Notes: generated from the letters alone by a model not told the origin. 9,578 nt of DNA from Spirochaetaceae bacterium (GCA_031279965.1 JAITHM010000155.1:1-9578), one strand, 5' to 3'. Positions 1 to 5,860 are shown, counted from the first letter of the stretch. Translations and numbers: made by a program.

Positions 1-5
1 TGCTC

Positions 6-23
6 GGGTTGGGAGGGGCGGGG
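6..23 (+). other. G-quadruplex motif with very short loops
   Basis: Four G runs, at 6-8, 11-13, 15-18 and 20-23, are separated by loops of 2, 1 and 1 nt. This fits the usual intramolecular G-quadruplex pattern, and short loops generally favour stability. The complementary strand has G runs opposite C27-33, C36-41, C54-60 and C62-64, so it might also fold, although one loop would be 12 nt and would compete with the hairpin. The motif is seen directly; formation in the cell is not shown. Confidence 0.5.
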
Positions 24-33
24 CGTCCCCCCC

Positions 34-52
34 AGCCCCCCAACGGGGGGCT
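34..52. repeat. Perfect 8-bp G+C hairpin
   Basis: AGCCCCCC (34-41) and GGGGGGCT (45-52) are exact reverse complements separated by the 3-nt loop AAC. A T run does not follow on either strand, so it is not a textbook rho-independent terminator, though it would fold strongly in RNA or single-stranded DNA. Confidence 0.6.
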
Positions 53-83
53 ACCCCCCCGCCCACGAGCCCGTCGGTTGGCC

Positions 84-99
84 CGGGGTAATTACCCCG
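84..99. repeat. 16-bp perfect palindrome
   Basis: CGGGGTAATTACCCCG is its own reverse complement and has an A+T centre, so it could be a binding site for a dimeric regulator. The left arm extended to 82-91 (CCCGGGGTAA) can also pair, with one bulged G, with TTACCCGGG at 108-116, giving two mutually exclusive structures. It lies about 45 bp upstream of the candidate promoter of the polyol operon. An operator role is inferred from position and symmetry only. Confidence 0.4.
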
Positions 100-142
100 C
101 GCCCCGCTTACCCGGGAAAGGCCGCACGGCAGTGGCGGGCGC

Positions 143-171
143 TGGACGGCGGCGGGATATTCTGGTAGGAT
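143..171 (+). promoter_or_regulatory. Candidate sigma70 promoter of the polyol operon
   Basis: TGGACG (143-148) matches the -35 consensus at four of six positions. A 17-bp spacer separates it from TAGGAT (166-171), a four-of-six -10 match preceded by TG one base upstream (163-164), the extended -10 feature. Transcription would start near 178, giving a leader of about 14 nt that contains the GAGGAG ribosome site at 181-186. If this is right, the G+C-rich element lies upstream of the transcript. Confidence 0.4.
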
Positions 172-191
172 ACCGCTATTGAGGAGAATAC

Positions 192-959
192 ATGATTCCA
201 TATCAGGGTGTAGACGCGAATTTTTCGCTAAAAAATAAAACAGCAATTGTTACCGGCGGGTCGTCAGGCATTGGCCTTGCGGCCGCTGAATTTCTTGCAA
301 AGAAGGGCGTAAATTTAGTGCTCTGCGGCACGCGCAGTGATGTTGATGTGATTGCAAAAAAATTGAACGCAAATAGTATTGGTGTTGCAGGTGATATATG
401 CGATGCCGCATACCGCAAATCTCTGATTGATGCGGGCGTAAAAACATTTGGCAAGATCGATATTCTCATAAATAGTGCAGGGATTTCAGCGCTTGACAAG
501 GCAGAAACACTTGAGGAAAAGCTCTGGGACAAGGTAATAAACGTTAACCTTAAAGCAAGTTTTATGATGGCACAGGCTTATGGCGCGTATTGTATCGAGA
601 ATAAGATTGCCGGATGCATTATTAATATGGGGTCTCAGGCAGGAACCGTCGCGCTTGACCGGCATGTTGCTTATTGTGTGAGCAAGGGCGGCATTATTGC
701 CATGACAAAAGTGCTTGCAATGGAATGGGGAAAATACGGGATTCGGGTAAATTGTATATCACCTACAGTTGTACTTACCGAAATGGGCCACAAAGCGTGG
801 GATGGGCCGGCTGGAGATGCTTTTAAAAAAGAGATTCCCGCCGGACGTTTTGCTGAACCTGATGAAATTGCCGGCATCATCGCGTTTCTTTGCAGTGATG
901 CAGCCGCGATGATAACCGGGCATGATCTTCTTGTTGACGGTGGTTTTACCATAAAATAA
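192..959 (+). CDS. Short-chain polyol dehydrogenase, D-threitol dehydrogenase/GolD-like
   Basis: This is a cytosolic, nicotinamide-dependent classical short-chain dehydrogenase/reductase of 255 aa, probably oxidising a polyol to the 2-keto sugar. It has the Rossmann motif TGGSSGIG (21-28), a cofactor-site Asp at 68, NSAG (94-97), Asn119, catalytic Ser148 and the Tyr161/Lys165 pair of YxxxK. The segments ALDRHVAYCVSK, PTVVLTEMG and the C-terminal ITGHDLLVDGG resemble what I recall of D-threitol and D-arabitol (GolD) dehydrogenases. The end of the second strand reads CGTR (45-48), without the Asp typical of strict NAD enzymes, so coenzyme preference is open. ATG192 is chosen because GAGGAG lies 5 nt upstream. 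The gene leads an operon with a keto-sugar kinase and an isomerase, which favours erythrulose as product. The family is very likely; the exact substrate is inferred. Confidence 0.85.
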   Translation: MIPYQGVDANFSLKNKTAIVTGGSSGIGLAAAEFLAKKGVNLVLCGTRSDVDVIAKKLNANSIGVAGDICDAAYRKSLIDAGVKTFGKIDILINSAGISALDKAETLEEKLWDKVINVNLKASFMMAQAYGAYCIENKIAGCIINMGSQAGTVALDRHVAYCVSKGGIIAMTKVLAMEWGKYGIRVNCISPTVVLTEMGHKAWDGPAGDAFKKEIPAGRFAEPDEIAGIIAFLCSDAAAMITGHDLLVDGGFTIK

Positions 960-1015
960 AATGCGCTTTTGCACAGCGTTTAAATATATTAATTAAGGAA
1001 GGAAGGGAGTTTATC

Positions 1016-2011
1016 ATGCAGCGAATATTGAATAATCCAGATGACATTGTTGATGAAATGCTTAAGGGCTTTGTTAAAGTACACTGTGATATTGTTACCA
1101 CGACAGAAAATCCCCGCGTTCTTAAACGTGCTGATATGCCGTCGGGACAGGTCGGCGTGGTGACAGGCGGCGGATCGGGGCATAAACCGGCATTTATCGG
1201 TTATGTGGGCAGAAACCTTTGCGATGCAGCCGCTGTTGGCGAAATTTGCTCGTCACCGACGGCAGCCGCGTTTCTTGACGCATTCAAGGCGGCGGATCAG
1301 GGCAGAGGGGTCGCCTGTCTTTATGGGAATTATTCTGGCGATAACATGAATGTGAAAATGGCAGTAAAGATGGCGGCGAAAGAAGGCATCGAGGTTAAGA
1401 CTGTTGTAGCAAATGACGACGCCGCTTCTGCCCCTCAAGATCAGCGTGATAAACGGCGGGGTGTTGCCGGAGAAGTGCTAATGTGGAAAGTTGGCGGCGC
1501 AAAAGCAGCGCAGGGAGCTTCGCTTGACGAAGTAATTGCCGCGGCACAAAAAGCGATAGACAACACCCGCAGCGTTGGTATTGGGCTTACACCTTGTACG
1601 CTGCCTGCTGTTGGTCACCCCAATTTTGAAATCAAAGCGGGAACCATGGAAGTTGGCATAGGCCATCATGGGGAGCCCGGCATAGAGGTCTGCCCGCTTG
1701 AAACAGCCGCACAGATGGCCGCGCGCATGACAGAAGTTGTCATTAATGATTATCCCTATACTGGCGGTGATGAAGTTGTTGTCCTCGTGTCGGGACTTGG
1801 CGCAACTCCTGTTATGGAGCTTTATGTCCTTTATGACGAGATCGAAAAAATTATTTCAGGAAAAGGCATCAAAATCCACCGCTCCTATGTGGGCAACTAT
1901 TTCACATCACTTGAGATGATGGGCGCGACGCTTACCGTTATGAAACTTGATGATGAGCTTAAACAACTTATTGATATGCCCTGCCTGAGCATGGGATTGA
2001 AGCAGGAATAA
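1016..2011 (+). CDS. dhaK: DhaK-type dihydroxyacetone/erythrulose kinase, substrate-binding subunit
   Basis: This 331-aa protein is the keto-substrate-binding subunit of a dihydroxyacetone-kinase-family enzyme, which binds short ketoses covalently through a histidine. GGGSGH ends in His56 and NYSGD ends in Asp109, both matching E. coli DhaK numbering. The substrate-anchoring histidine is His219 in HHGEPG (E. coli His218). GLGATP and the C-terminal GNYFTSLEMMG block are also family hallmarks. E. coli DhaK has about 25 more residues, mostly in one loop that is absent here. AGGGAG at 1004-1009 supports ATG1016. The gene follows the dehydrogenase by 56 bp and precedes its ATP-binding partner by 9 bp. 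With a threitol-dehydrogenase-like neighbour and an EryI-like isomerase, the natural substrate is more likely erythrulose than dihydroxyacetone; that part is inference. Confidence 0.9.
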   Translation: MQRILNNPDDIVDEMLKGFVKVHCDIVTTTENPRVLKRADMPSGQVGVVTGGGSGHKPAFIGYVGRNLCDAAAVGEICSSPTAAAFLDAFKAADQGRGVACLYGNYSGDNMNVKMAVKMAAKEGIEVKTVVANDDAASAPQDQRDKRRGVAGEVLMWKVGGAKAAQGASLDEVIAAAQKAIDNTRSVGIGLTPCTLPAVGHPNFEIKAGTMEVGIGHHGEPGIEVCPLETAAQMAARMTEVVINDYPYTGGDEVVVLVSGLGATPVMELYVLYDEIEKIISGKGIKIHRSYVGNYFTSLEMMGATLTVMKLDDELKQLIDMPCLSMGLKQE

Positions 2012-2015
2012 GGAG
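2010..2015 (+). promoter_or_regulatory. Ribosome binding site that fixes the dhaL start
   Basis: AAGGAG overlaps the dhaK stop and lies 5 nt before ATG2021. The in-frame GTG at 2015 shares its first base with this site and has no site of its own, so ATG2021 is preferred. Confidence 0.7.
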
Positions 2016-2020
2016 TGCAC

Positions 2021-2665
2021 ATGAGCGGGATGAAGAATAACGCCGGCAAACCGGTTTTGTTAAAAATCGTTGCGGCCATTCAACAGAACAAAGATTATTT
2101 GGGTGAAGTTGACGGCCTTATTGGCGATGGTGATCATGGCATGAACATGAATAAAGGTTTTACAATGTTTGGTGATGCAATTGCTGCCACAGAAATAAGC
2201 CTTACGCACGGGTTCGATGAATTGGGGACGATACTTTTTTCCAAAATAGGCGGTTCAATGGGGCCTATTTATGGCACGATTTTTATGAGTATGGCTGAAA
2301 CCGGCGGTGAAACTGAAGTGATTACAACCGAGGTACTTGCTGCAATGTTGGAGGCAGGACTTGCCAGTCTGCATGATATTGTCGGTGCGCAAGTTGGCGA
2401 TAAAACTCTTGTTGACACACTTAGTCCTGCGGTTGATGCCTTGAAGAAAGCGTGCACCGGCGGTCTTGAACTTGCCGCCGCACTGCCCGAGATGAAGGCC
2501 GCAGCTGAACGCGGGCGTGACTCTACAAAAGATCTTGTTGCAAAATTTGGCCGTTCAAGCCGGCTTGGCGAACGTTCGCGAGGGGTGCTGGATGCCGGTG
2601 CAGTTTCCTGCTGCATCATTTTGTGCGCACTTGCTGACGGTATACTTGAACAGCTTGGAGGATAA
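2021..2665 (+). CDS. dhaL: DhaL-type kinase subunit, ADP/ATP-binding
   Basis: This 214-aa protein is the nucleotide-binding half of the two-subunit dihydroxyacetone-kinase-family enzyme. It binds ADP or ATP through magnesium-coordinating aspartates. Asp31, Asp36 and Asp38 in DGLIGDGDHG correspond to E. coli DhaL Asp30, Asp35 and Asp37. Also visible are GGSMGPIYGT, GDKTLVDTL and the C-terminal GRSSRLGERS...DAGAVS. It would complete phosphoryl transfer to the ketose held by DhaK. No DhaM-like phosphotransferase protein is in the window, so the enzyme either uses ATP directly or relies on a DhaM encoded elsewhere; the sequence does not decide this. In the Mycobacterium erythrulose kinase described in the literature, the two halves are fused, whereas here they are separate genes. 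The stop lies 1 nt before the next start. Confidence 0.9.
   Translation: MSGMKNNAGKPVLLKIVAAIQQNKDYLGEVDGLIGDGDHGMNMNKGFTMFGDAIAATEISLTHGFDELGTILFSKIGGSMGPIYGTIFMSMAETGGETEVITTEVLAAMLEAGLASLHDIVGAQVGDKTLVDTLSPAVDALKKACTGGLELAAALPEMKAAAERGRDSTKDLVAKFGRSSRLGERSRGVLDAGAVSCCIILCALADGILEQLGG
2657..2661 (+). promoter_or_regulatory. Ribosome binding site inside the end of dhaL
   Basis: GGAGG, encoded within the last codons of dhaL, sits 5 nt before ATG2667. It rules out the far longer open frame to the left as the isomerase start, and suggests translational coupling. Confidence 0.75.
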
Positions 2666-2666
2666 T

Positions 2667-3122
2667 ATGACGATTGTAATTGGCTGTGATAATGCAGCAG
2701 TTCCTATGAAGAATATGCTGATTCAATTCCTGGAAAGCAAGGGCGTTACTGTTGAAAATATGGGGTGTGACAGTGCCGGCGATCCTGCAAACTATCCGTC
2801 GATTGCCAGCCGTGTCTGCAAGGCAATCATCGCAAGCGGCTATAAGAAGCGCGGTATTCTTGTGTGCGGAACAGGTATTGGAATGTGTATGACGGCAAAC
2901 AAGTTTAAAGGCATACGTGCCGCCGTGTGCCATGATAATTTTTCAGCAGAACGCTCGATATTGAGCAACAACGGCAATGTGCTCTGTATGGGTGAGCGCG
3001 TGATAGGCCACGAGCTTGCCAAAAAAATTTGTGGTGAATGGATAAGCCTTGAATTTAAAGACGGCCCTTCGACCCCCAAAGTAAATGAAATTATTACCCT
3101 AGAAAATGAAACAATGAAATAA
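2667..3122 (+). CDS. RpiB/LacAB-family sugar-phosphate isomerase, EryI/DerI-like
   Basis: This 151-aa RpiB-fold aldose-ketose isomerase most likely converts erythrulose 4-phosphate to erythrose 4-phosphate. The catalytic cysteine is Cys67 in VCGTGIG (E. coli RpiB Cys66), followed by ANKFKGIRA. True RpiB has GCDH near the N-terminus and a ring-opening histidine at E. coli position 99. Here these read GCDN (Asn9) and SNN (Ser100), while the enediolate-stabilising Asn is kept at 101. The SAERSILSNN stretch resembles the tetrulose-phosphate isomerases EryI and DerI more than ribose-5-phosphate isomerase. ATG2667 gives the normal family length and has GGAGG 5 nt upstream. It is the last gene of the operon. 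Fold and catalytic Cys are certain; the tetrose substrate is a reasoned inference. Confidence 0.85.
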   Translation: MTIVIGCDNAAVPMKNMLIQFLESKGVTVENMGCDSAGDPANYPSIASRVCKAIIASGYKKRGILVCGTGIGMCMTANKFKGIRAAVCHDNFSAERSILSNNGNVLCMGERVIGHELAKKICGEWISLEFKDGPSTPKVNEIITLENETMK

Positions 3123-3156
3123 GTACTCGTGTCCGCCTATAAGAACACGAGCTACT
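3122..3156. terminator. Probable bidirectional terminator between convergent genes
   Basis: AGTACTCGTGT (3122-3132) pairs with ACACGAG plus TACT (3145-3156, with one bulged C at 3152) around a 12-nt loop, giving an 11-bp stem. It begins at the last base of the isomerase stop and covers the stop of the convergent TPR gene. T runs after the stem are weak (TTTCATT on the minus strand, TTGGGTTTT on the plus strand), so termination strength is uncertain. Confidence 0.5.
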
Positions 3157-3892
3157 CACATTGGGTTTTAAGCTCTACGCCGGCGAATTTATTTGTTGGA
3201 TAGATTGATAATGCTTTATCAAGCCAAATGCGCGCTTCTTGTTTTTTTTTGTCACGCAGATACCCGTAGGCAAGAGCGACATACAGATTAAAGAGATCGT
3301 CTTTTTGCTTTGATGCGCCGGCATTTAAAATATCAAACATCATTGTTATGCCTTTTTCGGTATTGTTAAACGGCCAAGGGGCATAAACCCACCGCGAAGC
3401 AATCATATATTGGGCGGTAACATTATTTGCGTTGAGCTTGAGCGCATTTTTTGCAAATCTTTCTACATCAAGACCGTGTGCCATAACCCAAGCCTTTGAT
3501 TTAATCATGCACATTTGTCCAAGATGGGCGGAAAGCATTTCCCAGCCGGAGGAAGTTTCCTGCTGTGCAATAGAGTCTTCCGCATTTTTATAGCCTATTT
3601 GATAACAGTGTAGAGCTTTATCGTTTTGTTTATGTAGCTGATAGACGCGCCCCATAAAATATTCCGCGCGTGAAAGTTCGATTAATTGTTCTGCATCTTG
3701 CAGCTTGTGTTGTATTGTTGTTTTTGCTGCAGTATACAGTGGATAGATTATATCCGGCGAGCCTTCTTCTTCATAGAGCGCCTCACGCAGCGGAATAAGC
3801 CATGTAGACAGCGTATCCTGGTATTCAGCAGTAAAGAGTTCTGCGGGAATTACCGCAAAAAGCATGCAGAGCAGACAAGACTTACAATTCAT
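3152..3892 (-). CDS. Exported TPR-like protein of unknown function
   Basis: I do not recognise a specific function for this 246-aa protein. Residues 1-22 (Lys4, then a hydrophobic stretch ending LFTA) look like a Sec signal peptide. There is no lipobox-type cysteine after the hydrophobic core, so a periplasmic soluble location is likely. The rest is helical with TPR-like units: roughly 70-103 (AEYFMGRVYQLHKQNDKALHCYQ) is one and 200-233 (LYVALAYGYLRDKKKQEARIWLDKAL) another, with a conserved-looking MIASRWVYAPWPF segment at 163-175 between them. Such proteins usually act as protein-binding scaffolds. ATG3892 overlaps the acyltransferase stop by one base (TAATG), which implies translational coupling and co-expression with the glycosyltransferase-acyltransferase pair. 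Confidence 0.75.
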   Translation of the reverse strand: MNCKSCLLCMLFAVIPAELFTAEYQDTLSTWLIPLREALYEEEGSPDIIYPLYTAAKTTIQHKLQDAEQLIELSRAEYFMGRVYQLHKQNDKALHCYQIGYKNAEDSIAQQETSSGWEMLSAHLGQMCMIKSKAWVMAHGLDVERFAKNALKLNANNVTAQYMIASRWVYAPWPFNNTEKGITMMFDILNAGASKQKDDLFNLYVALAYGYLRDKKKQEARIWLDKALSIYPTNKFAGVELKTQCE

Positions 3893-4689
3893 TATGTGTT
3901 CTCGTGATTAATGCCTTTCATGCGGGGCATTTTTCCTTTAAAATATGCTTGAGTTCCCCAGCGGGGATTTTTTGCGTGGCGGTTGTCAATTTCATTTTGC
4001 ATGATAGTCTGTACGGTATTTGCCAGTTCTTTAACAGAGTTTAGATCAAGTTCACTATTTTCTTTGTAACGAATATATGTTGAAGGCATAACCGGATCAA
4101 GAATAACAAGATGCACACGGGGAAGTTTGCGGGCAAAAAAAGCACCTGCCGGAAAACGCCCTTCAGAAAAAACAGTTACAACAGGAATGACCGGAAGATT
4201 AAGTTTTGCCGCAATATAATATGCGCCAAATTTATGTTCATTGACTATTTGATTATATAAAAAACACTCGCCTTCAGGATAAACAAGAATAAAGCGTCTA
4301 TGCCGGAACATTTCGGGGGCGCTTGCAAGCATTTTTTCAAGTCCGCTCATTCCACGAGGAAGCGGAACCCCCCCCAAAAGGCGTGTAAATGTGCCTAAGA
4401 TGGGTGTTTCCACGGTAGATTCCAGCATGGTGTGATACATAAGACGCGGTATTGTAACACCCGAAATCATAACCGGGTCGAGCAATGTGGTATGATTTGC
4501 GACAAGGATAGCATTCCCCTTAAAGCGCCGTATCAGTCTGCGGTTTTCGTAGCGCACCGAATACAATATTTTGCAAACAAATATCGCTATTATCCAGACA
4601 AAATAAAACACTATTGCAGATGCAATTTTAAAAACGAATGAGTGATTTACCAGCGGGCCGCCGCGTTTATATGCCATCTTAATTAACAA
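3892..4689 (-). CDS. PlsC-type lysophospholipid/glycerolipid acyltransferase
   Basis: This 265-aa membrane-associated acyltransferase of the PlsC (1-acylglycerol-3-phosphate acyltransferase) family transfers an acyl chain to a hydroxyl on a lipid precursor. A hydrophobic segment at about 18-43 should anchor it in the inner membrane. The catalytic HX4D is His66-Asp71 in NHTTLLD. GGVPLPRG (106-113), VYPEGE (136-141, in place of FPEGTR) and IPV (168-170) are the other acyltransferase blocks. The start chosen is TTG4689, because AAAGGA lies 4 nt upstream; it overlaps the glycosyltransferase end by 11 bp. ATG4677 (four residues shorter) has no good ribosome site but remains possible. The acceptor could be lysophosphatidate or the product of the adjoining glycosyltransferase; the overlap favours a joint role. 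Confidence 0.85.
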   Translation of the reverse strand: MLIKMAYKRGGPLVNHSFVFKIASAIVFYFVWIIAIFVCKILYSVRYENRRLIRRFKGNAILVANHTTLLDPVMISGVTIPRLMYHTMLESTVETPILGTFTRLLGGVPLPRGMSGLEKMLASAPEMFRHRRFILVYPEGECFLYNQIVNEHKFGAYYIAAKLNLPVIPVVTVFSEGRFPAGAFFARKLPRVHLVILDPVMPSTYIRYKENSELDLNSVKELANTVQTIMQNEIDNRHAKNPRWGTQAYFKGKMPRMKGINHENT

Positions 4690-5818
4690 TACGTCCTTTC
4701 CAAAGGAAACCCCGGCCGGAAACAGTCCGGTAAAATGACCACAACACCATATAGAAAAGATTGCAATACAATAATGGCCACAAAAATGCGTTATACCAAG
4801 ATATTCTACGCCCCAAAAAGAGCACGAGCCATGTTAGTGTAAAAAGTGAATTTACTGTGATCAGCTGCGGTAAAAAAGAATAACCGTCAATCAGCGCGTA
4901 AATCAGCATGGGAAATGGCAGAAAGAAAAAGAGAAAAATCAGCAGTGCGATAAGCAGAAGCAACGGCGGTCTTTTGCCAAGAAAATCATAAACGTTTTTT
5001 CCTATGCCTTCAATTGCGGCAATGTAACCTTCGTACATCCGGCATACTACTTGTTCAGTCATATCAAGAAATTCAGTTTTATATCCCTGTGTTTTGATAT
5101 AACGCGCCATATAAATGTCTTCGCTGGTTATTTTTTTATACGGCTCAAAACCTTTTGTTGCGTTAAAAACATTTCGGCGTATCACAATGTATTGTCCTAC
5201 CGCTGCGGAAAAATAACCAGATTTAACGAACTTGCTCAGAAACATGGGGATAATAAATCCGGTAAGAAAAAACATAATAGGAACGGTAATTCGTTCTCCA
5301 AAAGTTTTAAGTACTTGCCGTACATACCCTGATATAAAATCAGAATTTGTTTCGGCAAGATTGGTCACCGCCCATGATAAACTTGTTGGTCTATGTATTG
5401 TATCAGCGTCGGTAAAAAGGAAGATTTCGCCCTGTGCGTGTGCGGATAATTGTTGGAGGGCAAAGGGTTTGCCAAACCAGTCTGAAGGAAGCGGTTTACC
5501 CTGAAAAACACGTATTTTGGGGTGTTGTTCTGCAAACCGGCTGAGAATCTCGTAAGTTGCATCTGTTGAATTATCATCAATAACAAGTATTTCATAGTTT
5601 TCGTAATCTTGATTGAGAAGTGAATGTAAACATTGTTCAATATGTTTTTCTTCGTTGCGGGCAGGTATCAATACTGATACTAAAGGGCCTGATTTAAGTT
5701 TTGGGCTTGATGTATTGCACTGCATGTCAAGTATATTAATTGCCGACATAAAAAGAAAGTATGCTGATACAGCAATCATTGCTATATAATAGATCTCTGA
5801 AACAAACTCGATAGTCAT
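4679..5818 (-). CDS. Membrane family-2 glycosyltransferase, CrtQ/CruC-like
   Basis: This 379-aa inverting GT-A glycosyltransferase is anchored in the inner membrane and transfers a sugar from a nucleotide-sugar to a lipid-type acceptor. It has an N-terminal membrane helix (about 8-30), VSVLIPARNEE (47-57), DDNSTD (81-86), the metal-binding DAD in TDADT (136-140), the catalytic-base region SED (232-234), and a C-terminal hydrophobic block of two to three helices (about 285-365) ending in WKGR (373-376). The layout and the WKGR ending resemble CrtQ/CruC-type transferases that glycosylate carotenoids, but the true acceptor is unknown. ATG5818 is chosen because a promoter-like TATAAT lies 7 nt upstream; an in-frame TTG at 5854 would add 12 residues but has no ribosome site and would fall on the -35 element. 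The gene overlaps the acyltransferase gene, which implies linked steps. Confidence 0.85.
   Translation of the reverse strand: MTIEFVSEIYYIAMIAVSAYFLFMSAINILDMQCNTSSPKLKSGPLVSVLIPARNEEKHIEQCLHSLLNQDYENYEILVIDDNSTDATYEILSRFAEQHPKIRVFQGKPLPSDWFGKPFALQQLSAHAQGEIFLFTDADTIHRPTSLSWAVTNLAETNSDFISGYVRQVLKTFGERITVPIMFFLTGFIIPMFLSKFVKSGYFSAAVGQYIVIRRNVFNATKGFEPYKKITSEDIYMARYIKTQGYKTEFLDMTEQVVCRMYEGYIAAIEGIGKNVYDFLGKRPPLLLLIALLIFLFFFLPFPMLIYALIDGYSFLPQLITVNSLFTLTWLVLFLGRRISWYNAFLWPLLYCNLFYMVLWSFYRTVSGRGFLWKGRIVN
4694..4699 (-). promoter_or_regulatory. Ribosome binding site supporting a TTG start
   Basis: AAAGGA on the minus strand lies 4 nt before TTG4689 and 16 nt before ATG4677. The spacing fits the TTG start of the acyltransferase and not the ATG. 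Confidence 0.5.
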
Positions 5819-5825
5819 CTGCCGG

Positions 5826-5854
5826 ATTATAACCAAAAGCACATAGAATTGCAA
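5826..5854 (-). promoter_or_regulatory. Promoter of the glycosyltransferase gene, likely leaderless
   Basis: On the minus strand TTGCAA (5854-5849) is followed after exactly 17 bp by a perfect TATAAT (5831-5826). Only 7 nt (CCGGCAG) separate the -10 element from ATG5818, so transcription should begin at or beside the start codon. No Shine-Dalgarno site is present. Confidence 0.55.
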
Positions 5855-5860
5855 TAGAAA

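Larger units (their letters stand above)
1..125. repeat. G+C-rich intergenic block with multiple inverted repeats
   Basis: This stretch is dominated by runs of G and C; by hand count about 92 of the first 120 bases are G or C, far above the neighbouring genes. GCTCG at 2-6 is mirrored by CGAGC at 66-70, enclosing runs of G then C that can pair imperfectly, with a smaller perfect hairpin inside. A 16-bp palindrome follows at 84-99. No reading frame of note is present. It looks like a structured intergenic element, possibly a dispersed repeat or the terminator of a gene left of the window. Only a genome-wide comparison could show whether it recurs. Confidence 0.5.

Noticed and set aside
1..125. 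CRISPR array or structural RNA gene in the G+C-rich block
   Set aside because: There are no regularly spaced direct repeats and no tRNA or other recognisable RNA consensus; the block consists of inverted repeats and homopolymer runs.
960..1015. Internal promoter or terminator between the dehydrogenase and dhaK
   Set aside because: The 56-bp gap is A+T rich and contains TATATT, but no -35 element at suitable spacing and no convincing hairpin; it reads as an ordinary intra-operon leader with a ribosome site.
2269..2619. 116-aa open frame on the minus strand inside dhaL
   Set aside because: It is low-complexity, Ala/Ser-rich translation opposite a strongly conserved gene, which is typical of a shadow frame.
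2517..2666. Extending the isomerase upstream to an ATG at 2517 (201 aa)
   Set aside because: The extra 50 residues lie entirely within dhaL in another frame, match nothing in the RpiB family, and lack a ribosome site; ATG2667 has GGAGG 5 nt upstream and gives normal length.
192..3122. Glycerol catabolism operon (glycerol dehydrogenase plus dihydroxyacetone kinase)
   Set aside because: The dehydrogenase is an SDR resembling threitol dehydrogenase, not an iron-dependent or GldA-type glycerol dehydrogenase. An isomerase would be unnecessary beyond triose phosphate isomerase, and this isomerase looks adapted to tetrose phosphate.
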